From contig JAFDYC010000110.1 in the NCBI GenBank assembly GCA_018267625.1, positions 20,853-84,852 on the forward strand: a stretch of 64,000 nt of DNA, in the 5' to 3' direction. Numbering within the stretch: position 1 is the stretch's first letter; every line of letters begins with the position of its first letter. Positions 36,128 to 45,614 of this stretch are shown piece by piece. Made by a program: the position numbers and the translations under genes. Source of the DNA: Bacteroidota bacterium. GTDB taxonomy: Bacteria; Bacteroidota; Bacteroidia; Chitinophagales; Chitinophagaceae. Under the pieces are notes generated by a model, which worked only from the letters and a program-made list of their open reading frames with translations, did no database searches and was not told the origin of the DNA.

Positions 36128-37204
36128 ATGCCTTCCCAAACCATCATTCATGTCATCAACTCCCTCGGGGTGGGAGGGGCTGAAGTATTGCTGGTCAACA
36201 CGATTCGGCTTCTGCCGGAATACAACCATGTATTGGTAACCCTGGGGCCGGAGGCTGAACTACTAGCGGATATAGAGCCACAACTTGAGGCGTTTTACTG
36301 CCTGAACGCTTTGGCGGTTTCTGCCTGGCCGAAAGGAATCATCAAACTACGGGGAATCATCCGGAAACATCAGCCGTTACTTGTTCATGCACACCTGCAA
36401 GTAGCGGGTATTTTGGCTCGTCTGTCCTGTCCTAAACGAATACCACTGTTCTATACGTTGCACAGCCCGTATAGTGTGGACGCATTTAGTGTAAACAAAT
36501 ATTCGCTCCGTCTGGAGCGACTGGTGGCCGGGCCCTGGCATCATTTAATCGGGGTTTCAGAATTAGCCTTAGCCGACTATCAACGTCACGTGCCACGTAG
36601 TGGCAGCGGTGATGTCGTTTTCAATATGGTTGCGGCTCCTTTTTTCGCAGCAGCACGAAATATATCCTACGAACCCGGGCAGCAATTGCGCTGTGTGTCA
36701 GTGGGTAATCTGAAACGTGCCAAGAATTACGCATATTCTCTACAAGCGTTTGCGAAGCTAAAATCGTTACCGGTTAGCCTGGACATCTATGGAGCCGGGG
36801 CAGATGAAACAAATTTGAAGGAATTAATTGAGCGGGAAAAACTTCAACAGGTTTGCCTAAAAGGTAAATCAACGCAAGTAGCTGCGATTTTACCGCAATA
36901 TCAGCTGTACATCATTTCATCGTCTTATGAAGGCTTTGGCCTGGCACCCCTCGAGGCCATGGCACTGGGTCTACCGACTATAGTGTCGGACATTCCAGTG
37001 TTCCGCGAAGTGATGGGTGATGCCGCGCTTTATTTCAGTCTGGATGACGATCAACAACTTGCCGACATCTTGTCGGGAATTGTTTCCGGCCGCATCGTCC
37101 TGGATACAATGGCCACGAAGGGCAGGGAACGTGCCCTCCAGATAGCGCACCCGGATACTTATATCCGGTCGTTGAAGGCCGTGTACGATAAATATATATC
37201 GTAA
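36128..37204 (+). CDS. Glycosyltransferase family 4
   Basis: 358 aa GT-B retaining transferase. N-terminal HVINSLGVGGAEVLL, then VHAHLQVAGILARL (about 92-105) and the C-terminal nucleotide-sugar motif SSSYEGFGLAPLEAMALGLPTIVSD (about 261-286, E-x7-E pattern). Cytosolic, adds a sugar to the lipid-linked repeat unit. Donor and acceptor unknown. Lies 45 nt after wzx. Confidence 0.88.
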   Translation: MPSQTIIHVINSLGVGGAEVLLVNTIRLLPEYNHVLVTLGPEAELLADIEPQLEAFYCLNALAVSAWPKGIIKLRGIIRKHQPLLVHAHLQVAGILARLSCPKRIPLFYTLHSPYSVDAFSVNKYSLRLERLVAGPWHHLIGVSELALADYQRHVPRSGSGDVVFNMVAAPFFAAARNISYEPGQQLRCVSVGNLKRAKNYAYSLQAFAKLKSLPVSLDIYGAGADETNLKELIEREKLQQVCLKGKSTQVAAILPQYQLYIISSSYEGFGLAPLEAMALGLPTIVSDIPVFREVMGDAALYFSLDDDQQLADILSGIVSGRIVLDTMATKGRERALQIAHPDTYIRSLKAVYDKYIS

Positions 37205-37251
37205 TATACAGAGTGCATATTGCGTCTATATCCAATTAGATATGGCATCTC

Positions 37252-37274
37252 GGCTTGGCCTGAGCCTATTTTTT
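37252..37274 (+). terminator. Weak terminator after the GT4 gene
   Basis: GGCT and AGCC form a short 4 bp stem with a 7 nt loop, followed within 2 nt by TTTTTT. Stability is low; suggested by position 48 nt past the stop codon. The rest of the 235 nt gap before asnB shows nothing clear. Confidence 0.3.
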
Positions 37275-37439
37275 GTGCTACTATTAAACCCATATATCGT
37301 TAACGGATATCTAACTGGTGAATAACGAACTGTGTATGATGCATGGTATTCGTGAGACTATCACTATTGAAGTCACTTGCGTTAACAGCCAGCAGCCTGT
37401 TTTTCCAAGACGAATCACGGAACTTTGCTGCCCAATATT

Positions 37440-39344
37440 ATGTGCGGAATAGCCGGCTTCGCCGATTTTAAACACCAAAGCAACGAGACGCAGCTCCAGG
37501 GCATGGCCGCCTGCATGGCCCACCGCGGCCCCGACGGACAACACCTTTGGATGACCCAAACGGATAAGGCCCAGCTTGGCTTTGCCCATGCCCGCCTCTC
37601 CATCATTGACCTCAGCCATGCCGCCGACCAGCCCATGCACTTTGAAGGGCTGAGCATCGTCTTCAACGGGGAGATATACAACTACAACGAAATCCGGGAC
37701 GAGCTGATCGCCCTCGGCCACAGCTTCCAAACCCACAGCGACACCGAAGTCATCCTGCACGGCTGGAAAGAGTGGGGGCCGGATTGCATCCACAAATGGC
37801 GGGGCATGTTTGCCATCGTGTTGCATGATGCCGAAAAGCAAGAACTGATTTGCATGCGCGACCGCGCCGGCGTGAAGCCCTTTCACTACTCCTTTCAGGA
37901 CGGCCTCTTCCTCTTCGGCTCTGAGCTGAAATGCCTGATGGCGCATCCCCGATTTCAGAAGGAAATTGACCCGGCTGCCGTAGCATCGTTCCTGCAATAT
38001 GGCTGTGTCTCCGGCGCCCATTCCATTTTCAGGAACACACAAAAATTGTTGCCGGGCCATATCCTGACGTTCAATCTGCAGACCCAGGAAATCACTACCC
38101 GACAGTATTGGAATGTGTACGACTACTACAATAAACCCAAGCTGAACATCGCCCTGCCGGAAGCTATTGAAGAGACTGAACGCATTCTGAAGCAATCCTT
38201 CGAATACCGCATGGTGGCCGACGTGCCCGTAGGCGTGTTCCTCAGTGGCGGCTACGACAGCACCTGCGTGACGGCCCTGCTGCAAAGCGGCCGCACCGAG
38301 AAACTGAAAACCTTCACCATCGGCACGACCGATGGCAAGATGGACGAAGCCCCCTTTGCCAAAGAAATCGCCCAGCGCCTCGGCACCGACCACACAGAAT
38401 ACTATTGCAGCGTCAAAGAAGCTTTGGACATCATCCCCACGCTGCCGCAGTATTACGATGAGCCTTTTGCCGACAGTAGTGCCATCCCCACCATCCTCGT
38501 GAGCAAGATGGCGCGCCAAAAGGTGACCGTCGCCCTCTCCGCCGATGCGGGAGACGAGATTTTTGCAGGCTACAATCGCTACGATTACATCAGCCGCTAC
38601 GGCAATAAACTGGCTTCAATTCCTAAACCCTTACGCAAGATGGCCGCGGCGATGATGGAAGGGGTTTCCTCGGAAAGCATACCGGTGCTGAAGCACAAAG
38701 CCAATTTTCACAGCCGCTACGACAAGCTCAAAAACCTGCTCAACGACCCCTCGCCGGCAGAGTTGCTGAAAAACCTGAGCCAGGTCTTTAGCGATAAAGA
38801 GATTCAAAACCTGATGGCCGCACCCGTGCCGCCGCTGAAGACCGCCCACACCAGCGACGAACTGAAGCCAGAAGCGTACGATGCCCTCTCCTTCATGATG
38901 GCGGTGGACTACCAAACTTATATGGTGGACGACATCCTGCAGAAGGTGGACCGTGCCACCATGAGCGTGTCGCTGGAGGGCCGGGAGCCGTTTCTGGACC
39001 AGCACATTATTGAGTGGGCGGCGCAGCTTCCTTCCGACTACAAATACCACAAGGGCATCAAGAAATATCCTTTGCGGCAAATCGTACACAAATACGTTCC
39101 GAAAGAGATGATGGATCGCCCGAAGATGGGATTCGGCATTCCCGTAAACGACTGGCTGCAGGCAGAGTTAAAGCCCCTCGTGATGGAGTATTTCAGCGAT
39201 GTCGCCCTCAGCCACGGGCTGTTCCGCAAGGAGGGCATAAAAAAATTGCTGGACGAATTCTACACCGGCCGCACCGAAAAATATTTGAAGCTCTGGTACC
39301 TCCTCATGTTCCAGATGTGGTATCAAAAATGGATGTCGGCATGA
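37440..39344 (+). CDS. asnB: Asparagine-synthase-type amidotransferase
   Basis: 634 aa. The start at 37440 is fixed by the N-terminal nucleophile: MCGIAGFADF, with Cys2 free after Met removal. Residues 2-190 form the glutamine amidohydrolase domain (AHRGPDGQ, RLSIIDLS, FNGEIYNYNEIR), and 210-600 the ATP-pyrophosphatase domain with PPi loop SGGYDSTCVTALLQ. In polysaccharide loci such enzymes (for example WbpS of Pseudomonas O-antigens) amidate uronic acids rather than aspartate. Here it overlaps a GT4 gene by 4 nt, which favours a sugar substrate, but ordinary asparagine synthesis is possible. Confidence 0.9.
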   Translation: MCGIAGFADFKHQSNETQLQGMAACMAHRGPDGQHLWMTQTDKAQLGFAHARLSIIDLSHAADQPMHFEGLSIVFNGEIYNYNEIRDELIALGHSFQTHSDTEVILHGWKEWGPDCIHKWRGMFAIVLHDAEKQELICMRDRAGVKPFHYSFQDGLFLFGSELKCLMAHPRFQKEIDPAAVASFLQYGCVSGAHSIFRNTQKLLPGHILTFNLQTQEITTRQYWNVYDYYNKPKLNIALPEAIEETERILKQSFEYRMVADVPVGVFLSGGYDSTCVTALLQSGRTEKLKTFTIGTTDGKMDEAPFAKEIAQRLGTDHTEYYCSVKEALDIIPTLPQYYDEPFADSSAIPTILVSKMARQKVTVALSADAGDEIFAGYNRYDYISRYGNKLASIPKPLRKMAAAMMEGVSSESIPVLKHKANFHSRYDKLKNLLNDPSPAELLKNLSQVFSDKEIQNLMAAPVPPLKTAHTSDELKPEAYDALSFMMAVDYQTYMVDDILQKVDRATMSVSLEGREPFLDQHIIEWAAQLPSDYKYHKGIKKYPLRQIVHKYVPKEMMDRPKMGFGIPVNDWLQAELKPLVMEYFSDVALSHGLFRKEGIKKLLDEFYTGRTEKYLKLWYLLMFQMWYQKWMSA

Positions 39345-40573
39345 GTGGAAAGCGCATCCTCTACCTCTCATACGACGGCATGACCGACCCATTGGGTCAG
39401 AGTCAGGTATTGCCCTACCTGAAAGGACTCAGCCAACAAGGCGCCTATCAGTTTACCCTGCTGAGTTGTGAAAAGCCGGAACGCTTTGCGCAGCACCGCG
39501 AAAGGCTGGAAGGTATCACACGCGAAGCCGGCATTGAATGGCATCCATTGCCCTACACCAAGCGTCCGCCTATTGTTTCTACCCTCGCTGACCTGCGCCG
39601 GATGCGCAAGCTGGCCCTAAAACTGCATCAGGAAAAACCCTTTGATGCGGTGCATTGCCGGGGGCATGTTACCTCCTTGGTCGGGCTGTTTTTAAAAAAG
39701 AAATTCGGAATAAAATTCCTGTTCGACAACCGCGGCTTTTGGGCCGATGAAAAAGTAGATGCTGGCGCCTGGGACCTGAAAAAGCCGGTTTACAACACCG
39801 TCTATCGCTATTTCAAACGGAAGGAAAAGGAGATGATAGAACAATGCGACCAGCAGGTATGCCTCACCCATTCGGGCAAGGCGGACATGCTGCGCTGGAA
39901 GCACGTGCAGGCTCGGGCGGAACGTATTACGGTCATCCCCTGCTGCGCAGATACGGGCCTTTTTTCTCCGGAAACCGCCGCCGATACCGTCGAAAAATTC
40001 AGAACAGAATTAGGCTTGCATCCCGGGGGTCCCGTGCTCGCCTACCTCGGCTCCATCGGCACCTGGTATATGCTCGATGAGATGCTCGATTTTTTTGTCG
40101 CCTACCGCAAGGCACTGCCGGATGCCCGTTTCCTTTTCATCACCCAGGACGAGCACGAACGGATCCGCCAAACGGCGGCAGCAAAGGGTTTGCCGGCAGC
40201 GGCTATCCTCATCCGACCGGGAATGCGCCACGAAGTGCCCGGCCTGCTTGCCCTGGCACAACACAGCCTGTTTTTCATCCGACCCACCTATAGCAAAATC
40301 AGTTCATCCCCCACTAAGCAGGGTGAAATCATGGCGATGGGCATACCCGTGGTGTGTAATGCCGGGGTGGGTGACAGCGACCAGATTATCTCCGAATACA
40401 AGAGTGGCATCCTGGTGAGGCGCTTTGAAAAAGCAGACTACGAACGTGCGGCTCAGGAACTGCTCCAGACATCGTTTTATGCCCCGGAAATTCGCCGCGG
40501 TGCGGAACGAGTTTTTTCCCTGAGCAGCGGAGTGGATAAGTACTTGGAAGTGTATAAAAATATGTTCCGCTAA
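39341..40573 (+). CDS. Glycosyltransferase family 4
   Basis: 410 aa from the ATG at 39341 (ATGA overlap with asnB); the frame is open much further upstream inside asnB but that is only a shadow. N-terminal KRILYLSYDGMTDPLGQSQVLPYL is typical of a capsule GT4 subgroup; AHCRG-like VHCRGHVTSLVGLFL at about 105 and the C-terminal EIMAMGIPVVCNAGVGDSD (about 332-350) fit GT-B donors. Cytosolic. Sugar specificity cannot be read from sequence. Confidence 0.87.
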   Translation: MSGKRILYLSYDGMTDPLGQSQVLPYLKGLSQQGAYQFTLLSCEKPERFAQHRERLEGITREAGIEWHPLPYTKRPPIVSTLADLRRMRKLALKLHQEKPFDAVHCRGHVTSLVGLFLKKKFGIKFLFDNRGFWADEKVDAGAWDLKKPVYNTVYRYFKRKEKEMIEQCDQQVCLTHSGKADMLRWKHVQARAERITVIPCCADTGLFSPETAADTVEKFRTELGLHPGGPVLAYLGSIGTWYMLDEMLDFFVAYRKALPDARFLFITQDEHERIRQTAAAKGLPAAAILIRPGMRHEVPGLLALAQHSLFFIRPTYSKISSSPTKQGEIMAMGIPVVCNAGVGDSDQIISEYKSGILVRRFEKADYERAAQELLQTSFYAPEIRRGAERVFSLSSGVDKYLEVYKNMFR

Positions 40574-40699
40574 CGGCTTGTAATTCTGATCCGCTTATCA
40601 AAATGGACAACATAGTTCTTGCAACTTTGCGGTCCAACCCTGCCAAAACAATATCGCCTCAAATAATAAAATAGATATTCATTTGCCTTCTTCCTCATT

Positions 40700-41956
40700 A
40701 TGATCAACGTAGTTTCTTTCAACGGCGGCAGAGGCGCAAAAAACCTCATTCCCGCCCTCATGGGCATCAATGGCATCAACCTCACTTCCATCGTCAATGC
40801 GTATGATGACGGCAAGAGCACCGGCCTCATCCGCGCCTTCTTCAACATGCTGGGCCCGTCAGACATCCGAAAGGTGCAGGAAGCAATGGTGCCCAAAGAA
40901 TTGAGCGACTACGATGCCATCCTCCGGGCCTACGATTTCCGCTATCCGGAAAGTGAAACACGCGACAGCATTCTGAAAGCACTGAAGGCATTCGCCGATG
41001 GCGCCACCGATGAGCTTAGCGCCATCCGCTTTCAGGACAAGACCATCCGCGAATCATTGCGTGTGTTTATCCAAACGCTGCTGCGGGGCATTCACCTGAC
41101 CGAGCAGGCTCAGGGCAAGACCTTTTCGTTCCACGATTGCTCGCTGATGAACCTCATTTATGCCGGCGCGTACCTGCATTTCGGGCACAACTTCGAAGAG
41201 GCCACACTCTTCATTGACCGGCTCTTTAAGCTGCGTGGTACCGTGCTGCCCACTTCCAACGAAGACCGTAAGCTGGTAGCCATCCGCGAAGACGGAACCA
41301 TCTTATTTTCTGAAGCAGAAATCGTGGAGCTACGAGCTAATTCCCGCATCAAACGCATCTACCTGCTTGACCAATATCCCGACCGTGACAAGCTGAGCAA
41401 GATGAGTATGGCCGAGGTGGAGGCATATTTCGACATGGCCAACCGATTGGTAAACGCCACCAGCCGTGTGACTCAAAGTATTGCCCAGGCAGATATCATC
41501 ATTTACTCACCCGGCACGCAACACTCCTCGCTGTATCCTTCTTACATGACGGCTGGCATCACTGATGCAATTGCAGCCAATAAGAAAGCACTGAAAGTAT
41601 TCATCACCAACATCGGCGAAGACTATGAAACGCCGTCCTATGATGCTAACGACTTCATCGAAGGGGGTATCCGTTACATGCGCATGGGCTCGGAATACGA
41701 GATTGATGTGAATGATTTAATCAGTGTGGCATTGGTCAACAATCGCTTCTCCACCAACCTGGAGAACTATGTGAAGTGTGATGATGCTCGCCTGACTCAG
41801 ATTGGCTGTCCCGTGATTATTGATGCTTTTGAAGATGAAACCGCACCTGGTAAACACAACGGCACGCTGCTCTCCAAATTTATCATAGACCTCTACGAGC
41901 GCCGGATGAATCTGGGTCGCGAAAAGCAAAAGCAACATGAGCATATTGTCGGGTAA
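40700..41956 (+). CDS. GlmR/YvcK-like (CofD superfamily) protein
   Basis: 418 aa. Blocks of the YvcK/GlmR-CofD superfamily occur in order: NGGRGAKNLIPALMG at 8-22, NAYDDGKSTGLIRAFFNMLG (about 33-52) with SDIRKVQEAM, HDCSLMNLIYAG (about 143-154), a FEEATLFIDRLFKLRGTVLP stretch (about 164-183) and SPGTQHSSLYPSYMTAGI (about 270-287). GlmR proteins bind UDP-GlcNAc and modulate envelope precursor supply; CofD transfers phospholactate. The protein is longer than usual YvcK (about 320 aa), with an insertion around residues 75-140. Neighbours are a HAD phosphatase, a GT2 and a GlmU-like nucleotidyltransferase, an unusual setting. Confidence 0.8.
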   Translation: MINVVSFNGGRGAKNLIPALMGINGINLTSIVNAYDDGKSTGLIRAFFNMLGPSDIRKVQEAMVPKELSDYDAILRAYDFRYPESETRDSILKALKAFADGATDELSAIRFQDKTIRESLRVFIQTLLRGIHLTEQAQGKTFSFHDCSLMNLIYAGAYLHFGHNFEEATLFIDRLFKLRGTVLPTSNEDRKLVAIREDGTILFSEAEIVELRANSRIKRIYLLDQYPDRDKLSKMSMAEVEAYFDMANRLVNATSRVTQSIAQADIIIYSPGTQHSSLYPSYMTAGITDAIAANKKALKVFITNIGEDYETPSYDANDFIEGGIRYMRMGSEYEIDVNDLISVALVNNRFSTNLENYVKCDDARLTQIGCPVIIDAFEDETAPGKHNGTLLSKFIIDLYERRMNLGREKQKQHEHIVG

Positions 41957-42608
41957 GCGGGCCCTGCTGCTCGATTTTGACGGCACACTCGGCGATACCT
42001 TTTCGCTCCATGAACAGGCCTTCCTGAAAACCCTGGCTCCTTACCAGATTTCGTTTGCCTACAAAGACTACATCGGCCAAAGCACCGGTGAAGTATTCGA
42101 ACGCATTTTCAAGAAGGCAAATCGAGACTTTGCCCCGGGTGAGTTAGCTGTGCTGGTGGCGGCTAAGCGTAAAGCGGCCAATGAGCTTTATGCCACGCAT
42201 CTCCGCTTCATTGATGGTGCGGAAGCTTTTGTGCATCAGGCGCATCGCCTGGGCTACAGCTTGGCCGTAGGTTCTTCGGGCTCGCGCAAAAATATCCTGG
42301 CCGGCATTGAAGGGCTGGGGCTGGCTCCCTTTATCACCGAAATCATCACCGCCGATGATGTGCAATATGGCAAGCCCCACCCTGAAATTTTCGAGAGCCT
42401 GCTACACCGGTTGCAGGTGCCTGCAGCGGAGGCCCTGGTGGTGGAAGATGCCCCCTCGGGCCTTGCGGCTGCACTGGAGGCGGGTATTGAGGTAGTCTGT
42501 ATAGACCCTGAGCTACGCGATAGCGAATACGGAAATCATCCAACTGTTCACTTTGCGACCTTCGCGCAACTTTCGGAGGCACTCGTGCCGCCGGTTTTTA
42601 CCGAATGA
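41937..42608 (+). CDS. HAD-family hydrolase (beta-phosphoglucomutase-like)
   Basis: 223 aa. Motif I LLLDFDGTLGDT (about 10-21), motif II VGSSGSRKNIL (about 111-121), motif III Lys in YGKPHPEIF (about 143-151) and motif IV VVEDAPSGLAAALEAG (about 164-179), all present, so likely an active sugar-phosphate phosphatase or phosphomutase. It overlaps the GlmR-like gene by 20 nt and the next GT2 gene by 4 nt, so it works in the same pathway. Confidence 0.88.
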   Translation: MSILSGKRALLLDFDGTLGDTFSLHEQAFLKTLAPYQISFAYKDYIGQSTGEVFERIFKKANRDFAPGELAVLVAAKRKAANELYATHLRFIDGAEAFVHQAHRLGYSLAVGSSGSRKNILAGIEGLGLAPFITEIITADDVQYGKPHPEIFESLLHRLQVPAAEALVVEDAPSGLAAALEAGIEVVCIDPELRDSEYGNHPTVHFATFAQLSEALVPPVFTE

Positions 42609-43504
42609 CAGAGGCAAAAAATGTATTGGCCGTTGTGGTTACCTACAACCGGCTGGAACTGCTCAAACGCTGCGTGGCGCACCTGCAACAACAGGAGGCC
42701 TGTCCTGATTTGCTCATCATTAATAACACCTCACCGGACGGTACGGAGGCCTGGCTGAAAGCGGAGAAATTGAACTTCATCACCCAGCCCAATGGTGGTT
42801 CCTCCGCAGGTTGGAAGACGGGTATTGAACAGGCCATCAACCGGGGCTACGAGTACGTCTGGCTCATGGACGATGACGGCTTTTCGCACCCCGAAGCCCT
42901 GAAAAAGTTGTTGGCCAACATCACACCGGAAACCGCTATTCTGTCTTCCATTGTCGTAAAAGAAAACAAACCGGATGAGTTTGTATTTGGCCTGCCGGTG
43001 GTGAACAACAAGCAGCAACCCGTCGTCTTTGCACGCAAGCGCAAGTATGCCTCCTTCGCCGAACTGCCGCAGGGCATACGCCAATATCCCTTTGCCCATC
43101 TTTTCAATGGCGCACTCATCAACCTGAGTCTCGCGCGAAAGACGGAGAATGTCAATACCGGCTTTTTCATCTATGGCGACGAAGTGGACTACTATTGCCG
43201 GATGCTGCAACAGGGACAGGTGAAATATCAGCTCGATGCCCTGCATTTTCACCCGGACGTGAGCCAGCGGGTCATTGATAAGATTCGCGTCTATTACTAC
43301 ATCCGTAATACGATTATTCTCAACAACCGCTACTTCGACCTCGCGCCGTTTCGCAATCTGCTGACGGTAGGTGTGGCGCTGGCAAGATTGGCAAAACGTA
43401 ATGGGCCTTTTACCGCACTGAGCTATGTAGTCGGGTCGAATGCAAAGTATGTGTGGATGGGAATTACCGACGGCTTGAGTGGCCGTTTTATTAAACGATA
43501 TTGA
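42605..43504 (+). CDS. Glycosyltransferase family 2
   Basis: 299 aa GT-A inverting transferase. VVVTYNRLELLKRCVAHL at the N-terminus, then NNTSPDGTEAWL, QPNGGSSAGWKTGI and the metal-binding WLMDDDGFSHPEAL (about 79-92); FNGALINLSLAR and GDEVDYYCRM form the acceptor side. Rhamnosyl- or galactofuranosyltransferase-like subgroup (GlfT2/RfbF type) by wording. Abuts the next gene with no gap. Confidence 0.87.
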   Translation: MTEAKNVLAVVVTYNRLELLKRCVAHLQQQEACPDLLIINNTSPDGTEAWLKAEKLNFITQPNGGSSAGWKTGIEQAINRGYEYVWLMDDDGFSHPEALKKLLANITPETAILSSIVVKENKPDEFVFGLPVVNNKQQPVVFARKRKYASFAELPQGIRQYPFAHLFNGALINLSLARKTENVNTGFFIYGDEVDYYCRMLQQGQVKYQLDALHFHPDVSQRVIDKIRVYYYIRNTIILNNRYFDLAPFRNLLTVGVALARLAKRNGPFTALSYVVGSNAKYVWMGITDGLSGRFIKRY

Positions 43505-44242
43505 GTGAACACGGAGAAGAAATACCGGGTCGTCATACCCGCGGCGGGCAAAGGCTCGCGCAGCGGATTGTCTTATCCCAAGACGCTTTATCGCCTGGGT
43601 GGTGTGCCCATCCTGGTACGCATTTGCCGGTTGCTGGCCACCTACGATGCGCAGCCTGTCATCATCATTAATCCTGCGTTTGAAGACCTGTTTCGTTCAG
43701 CTCTGGACGAAGCAGGCATCGTGGCGACCTTGCTGCCACAAACCACCGCCAGGGGCATGGGCGATGCCCTGCTGATGGCAGATACTGTGCTACAGGATAC
43801 GGACGAAATCATCCTAACCTGGAGCGATATCCCATTGATATCGGCGCAGACTGTCACCGGCCTGATTGCCTGCCATGAAGCACATCGCAACAATTTTTCG
43901 ATGGCGACGCGTATTGGCGAAAACTGCTACACCATCGTGGAGCGTAACAGCGATGGGCGCTTGAAGCGGGTACTCGAAACCCGTGCCCTGGGCCTGGAGC
44001 CGGCGAAAAAAGGAGAGCGCGATATCGGCCTGTTTGTCTTTCGGAAGGAGCCGATGTTTTCTATATTGAAAAAGGGTATCGGCGCCCGCGGGGAGGCAGA
44101 ACACGGCTTTCTATATGCCATCGAATTGCTGGCTGCATCGGGCGAGAAAGTCGAAGGATTCCCTATTGCTCAACCCAATGATGTACTCAGCTTCAACACG
44201 CCGGAAGAATTGGCGGCCATAGAGGCGGTGATGGGTACTTAG
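43505..44242 (+). CDS. GlmU-like sugar nucleotidyltransferase
   Basis: 245 aa, single nucleotidyltransferase domain. VVIPAAGKGSRSGLSYPKTLYR (about 9-30) is the NTP-binding loop, WSDIPLISAQTV (about 101-112) corresponds to the metal-binding Asp block, and RDIGLFVFRK (about 170-179) to the GlmU N-terminal domain. No left-handed helix domain. GTG start, directly after the GT2 stop. Makes an NDP-sugar or related activated compound; substrate unknown. It converges on the minus-strand membrane gene with a 4 nt overlap of the stop codons. Confidence 0.82.
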   Translation: MNTEKKYRVVIPAAGKGSRSGLSYPKTLYRLGGVPILVRICRLLATYDAQPVIIINPAFEDLFRSALDEAGIVATLLPQTTARGMGDALLMADTVLQDTDEIILTWSDIPLISAQTVTGLIACHEAHRNNFSMATRIGENCYTIVERNSDGRLKRVLETRALGLEPAKKGERDIGLFVFRKEPMFSILKKGIGARGEAEHGFLYAIELLAASGEKVEGFPIAQPNDVLSFNTPEELAAIEAVMGT

Positions 44243-45603
44243 GTGCTTGGTGCCGGCTGGCTGAAAGGTAGAAACCGCCGTTTTGACGGTGAGAACTTCT
44301 TGAAATAAATCAAGCCCATGGCCAACGCGAAAAAGGGTAGGCAGGGGATGCGGTATCGCGAGAGCGAGCCAAAATTGTATGTGGAAATGCCCACCGCGAA
44401 GGCGAAGATGAGTGTGAAGACGAGGAGAAACTGGATGTTTGGGTCGCCGACGATAGCCCGCCAAATATTGATTGGCCCCACCTGGAACAGGAGCTTCAAG
44501 GCCAGCAGCAGAAAGATGAACGACTCAAGGGCGTTAAAAAACACAATCGCCTTCTTGGCTTCCCAGAGGTAGGGCCGGAACAGGGTCGCATTCACCGCCA
44601 GGGGAAACTTGCGCAACATCCCCTGAATGGTAGGATCCACTTCGCCGAGGGAATAGCTGCTGCTTTCGTCATCACCCGAATCATAGATATACTCCCTTGT
44701 GATTTCCGAGCGGGAAGCAAACTGATCAATACTATAGGCACCAAGGAGGTCGGCGTTTTCGGTAGTGATATACATGAAGCCGGACGACACTACCGCGAGG
44801 ATCACGGGAAGGAACATCCATCGCAGAATACGGTAGCGGATGCGATGTGAATATTGAAGGAATACCCACAACGCCACGGAAGGCAAAAAGGCGATGAGAA
44901 TGTACACCTTTGTGATGCCTATCAGATAAATAGACAGCGTGAGCATCGCCAGACTGCCGAGTGAAATTTTCCGGTTGATCAATAGCTGGAAGGTTCCGTA
45001 GGTAATCCAGCCCAAGCCGAACATGCAGATGGTATCCTTAAAAATACCCGAGCCCCAAATGGCCACACTTGGAATAAACAGGCAGCTAATCGCGACATAA
45101 CGTATCAGCGTGGGATACTGCTTTGCGAAAGCTCGGAACATCGCCCATTGACCCGTAAATGTCATGGCTCCCATCACGGCTGAAATACACAGATATTTCG
45201 TGAAGGTGAACACACCAATTATGGCAGTCACGGTGCTCACGATATAATTGGCTGGTGAGTCGTACCACATCAACCTTGAGATGTAGTCTATGTATTCCGA
45301 GTCATAGGGTTTGGCCAGATGAAATGCAAGTTTGAACCACCTCACGGGTGAGTCCACAAAAGCACTGTTGATAATCTTCGCCTGTTCGAAATATCCGACG
45401 GTATCGCCATAGCCATAATAGTATTGATAAATCAGTCCAATGAACAAGGCGCCGCTCACCTTCAGCCATAAGCCGGGCATGAAGTAGGGGCGCCAGGCAT
45501 GACCCTCCGGGTAGTATTTGTTGCGTACAGCCTTTCCCACCAGCCATATCAGTAGCAGGTATATCGGCAATAGGACGTAGTCCCAAATGGTGATGAATTG
45601 CAT
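44239..45603 (-). CDS. Polytopic membrane protein, possible polysaccharide polymerase
   Basis: 454 aa with about 9-11 hydrophobic segments and one larger extracytoplasmic loop around residues 285-325 (ENADLLGAYSIDQFASRSEI). No recognised signature; the size, topology and place after ugd and the UDP-xylose synthase are what one expects of a Wzy polymerase, and no other Wzy candidate is present. This is inference from topology and context. Starts 11 nt after the UXS stop, so part of the same minus-strand operon. Confidence 0.5.
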   Translation of the reverse strand: MQFITIWDYVLLPIYLLLIWLVGKAVRNKYYPEGHAWRPYFMPGLWLKVSGALFIGLIYQYYYGYGDTVGYFEQAKIINSAFVDSPVRWFKLAFHLAKPYDSEYIDYISRLMWYDSPANYIVSTVTAIIGVFTFTKYLCISAVMGAMTFTGQWAMFRAFAKQYPTLIRYVAISCLFIPSVAIWGSGIFKDTICMFGLGWITYGTFQLLINRKISLGSLAMLTLSIYLIGITKVYILIAFLPSVALWVFLQYSHRIRYRILRWMFLPVILAVVSSGFMYITTENADLLGAYSIDQFASRSEITREYIYDSGDDESSSYSLGEVDPTIQGMLRKFPLAVNATLFRPYLWEAKKAIVFFNALESFIFLLLALKLLFQVGPINIWRAIVGDPNIQFLLVFTLIFAFAVGISTYNFGSLSRYRIPCLPFFALAMGLIYFKKFSPSKRRFLPFSQPAPST

Positions 45604-45614
45604 TCCGCGACAGG

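Noticed and set aside
37281..37310. Imperfect palindrome around CGTTAACG before asnB
   Set aside because: Only 8 nt perfect; too short and AT-rich to support an operator call.
37311..38519. A 402-codon frame antisense to asnB
   Set aside because: asnB on the other strand has clear domains and catalytic residues; the antisense frame has no motif and is a codon-bias shadow.
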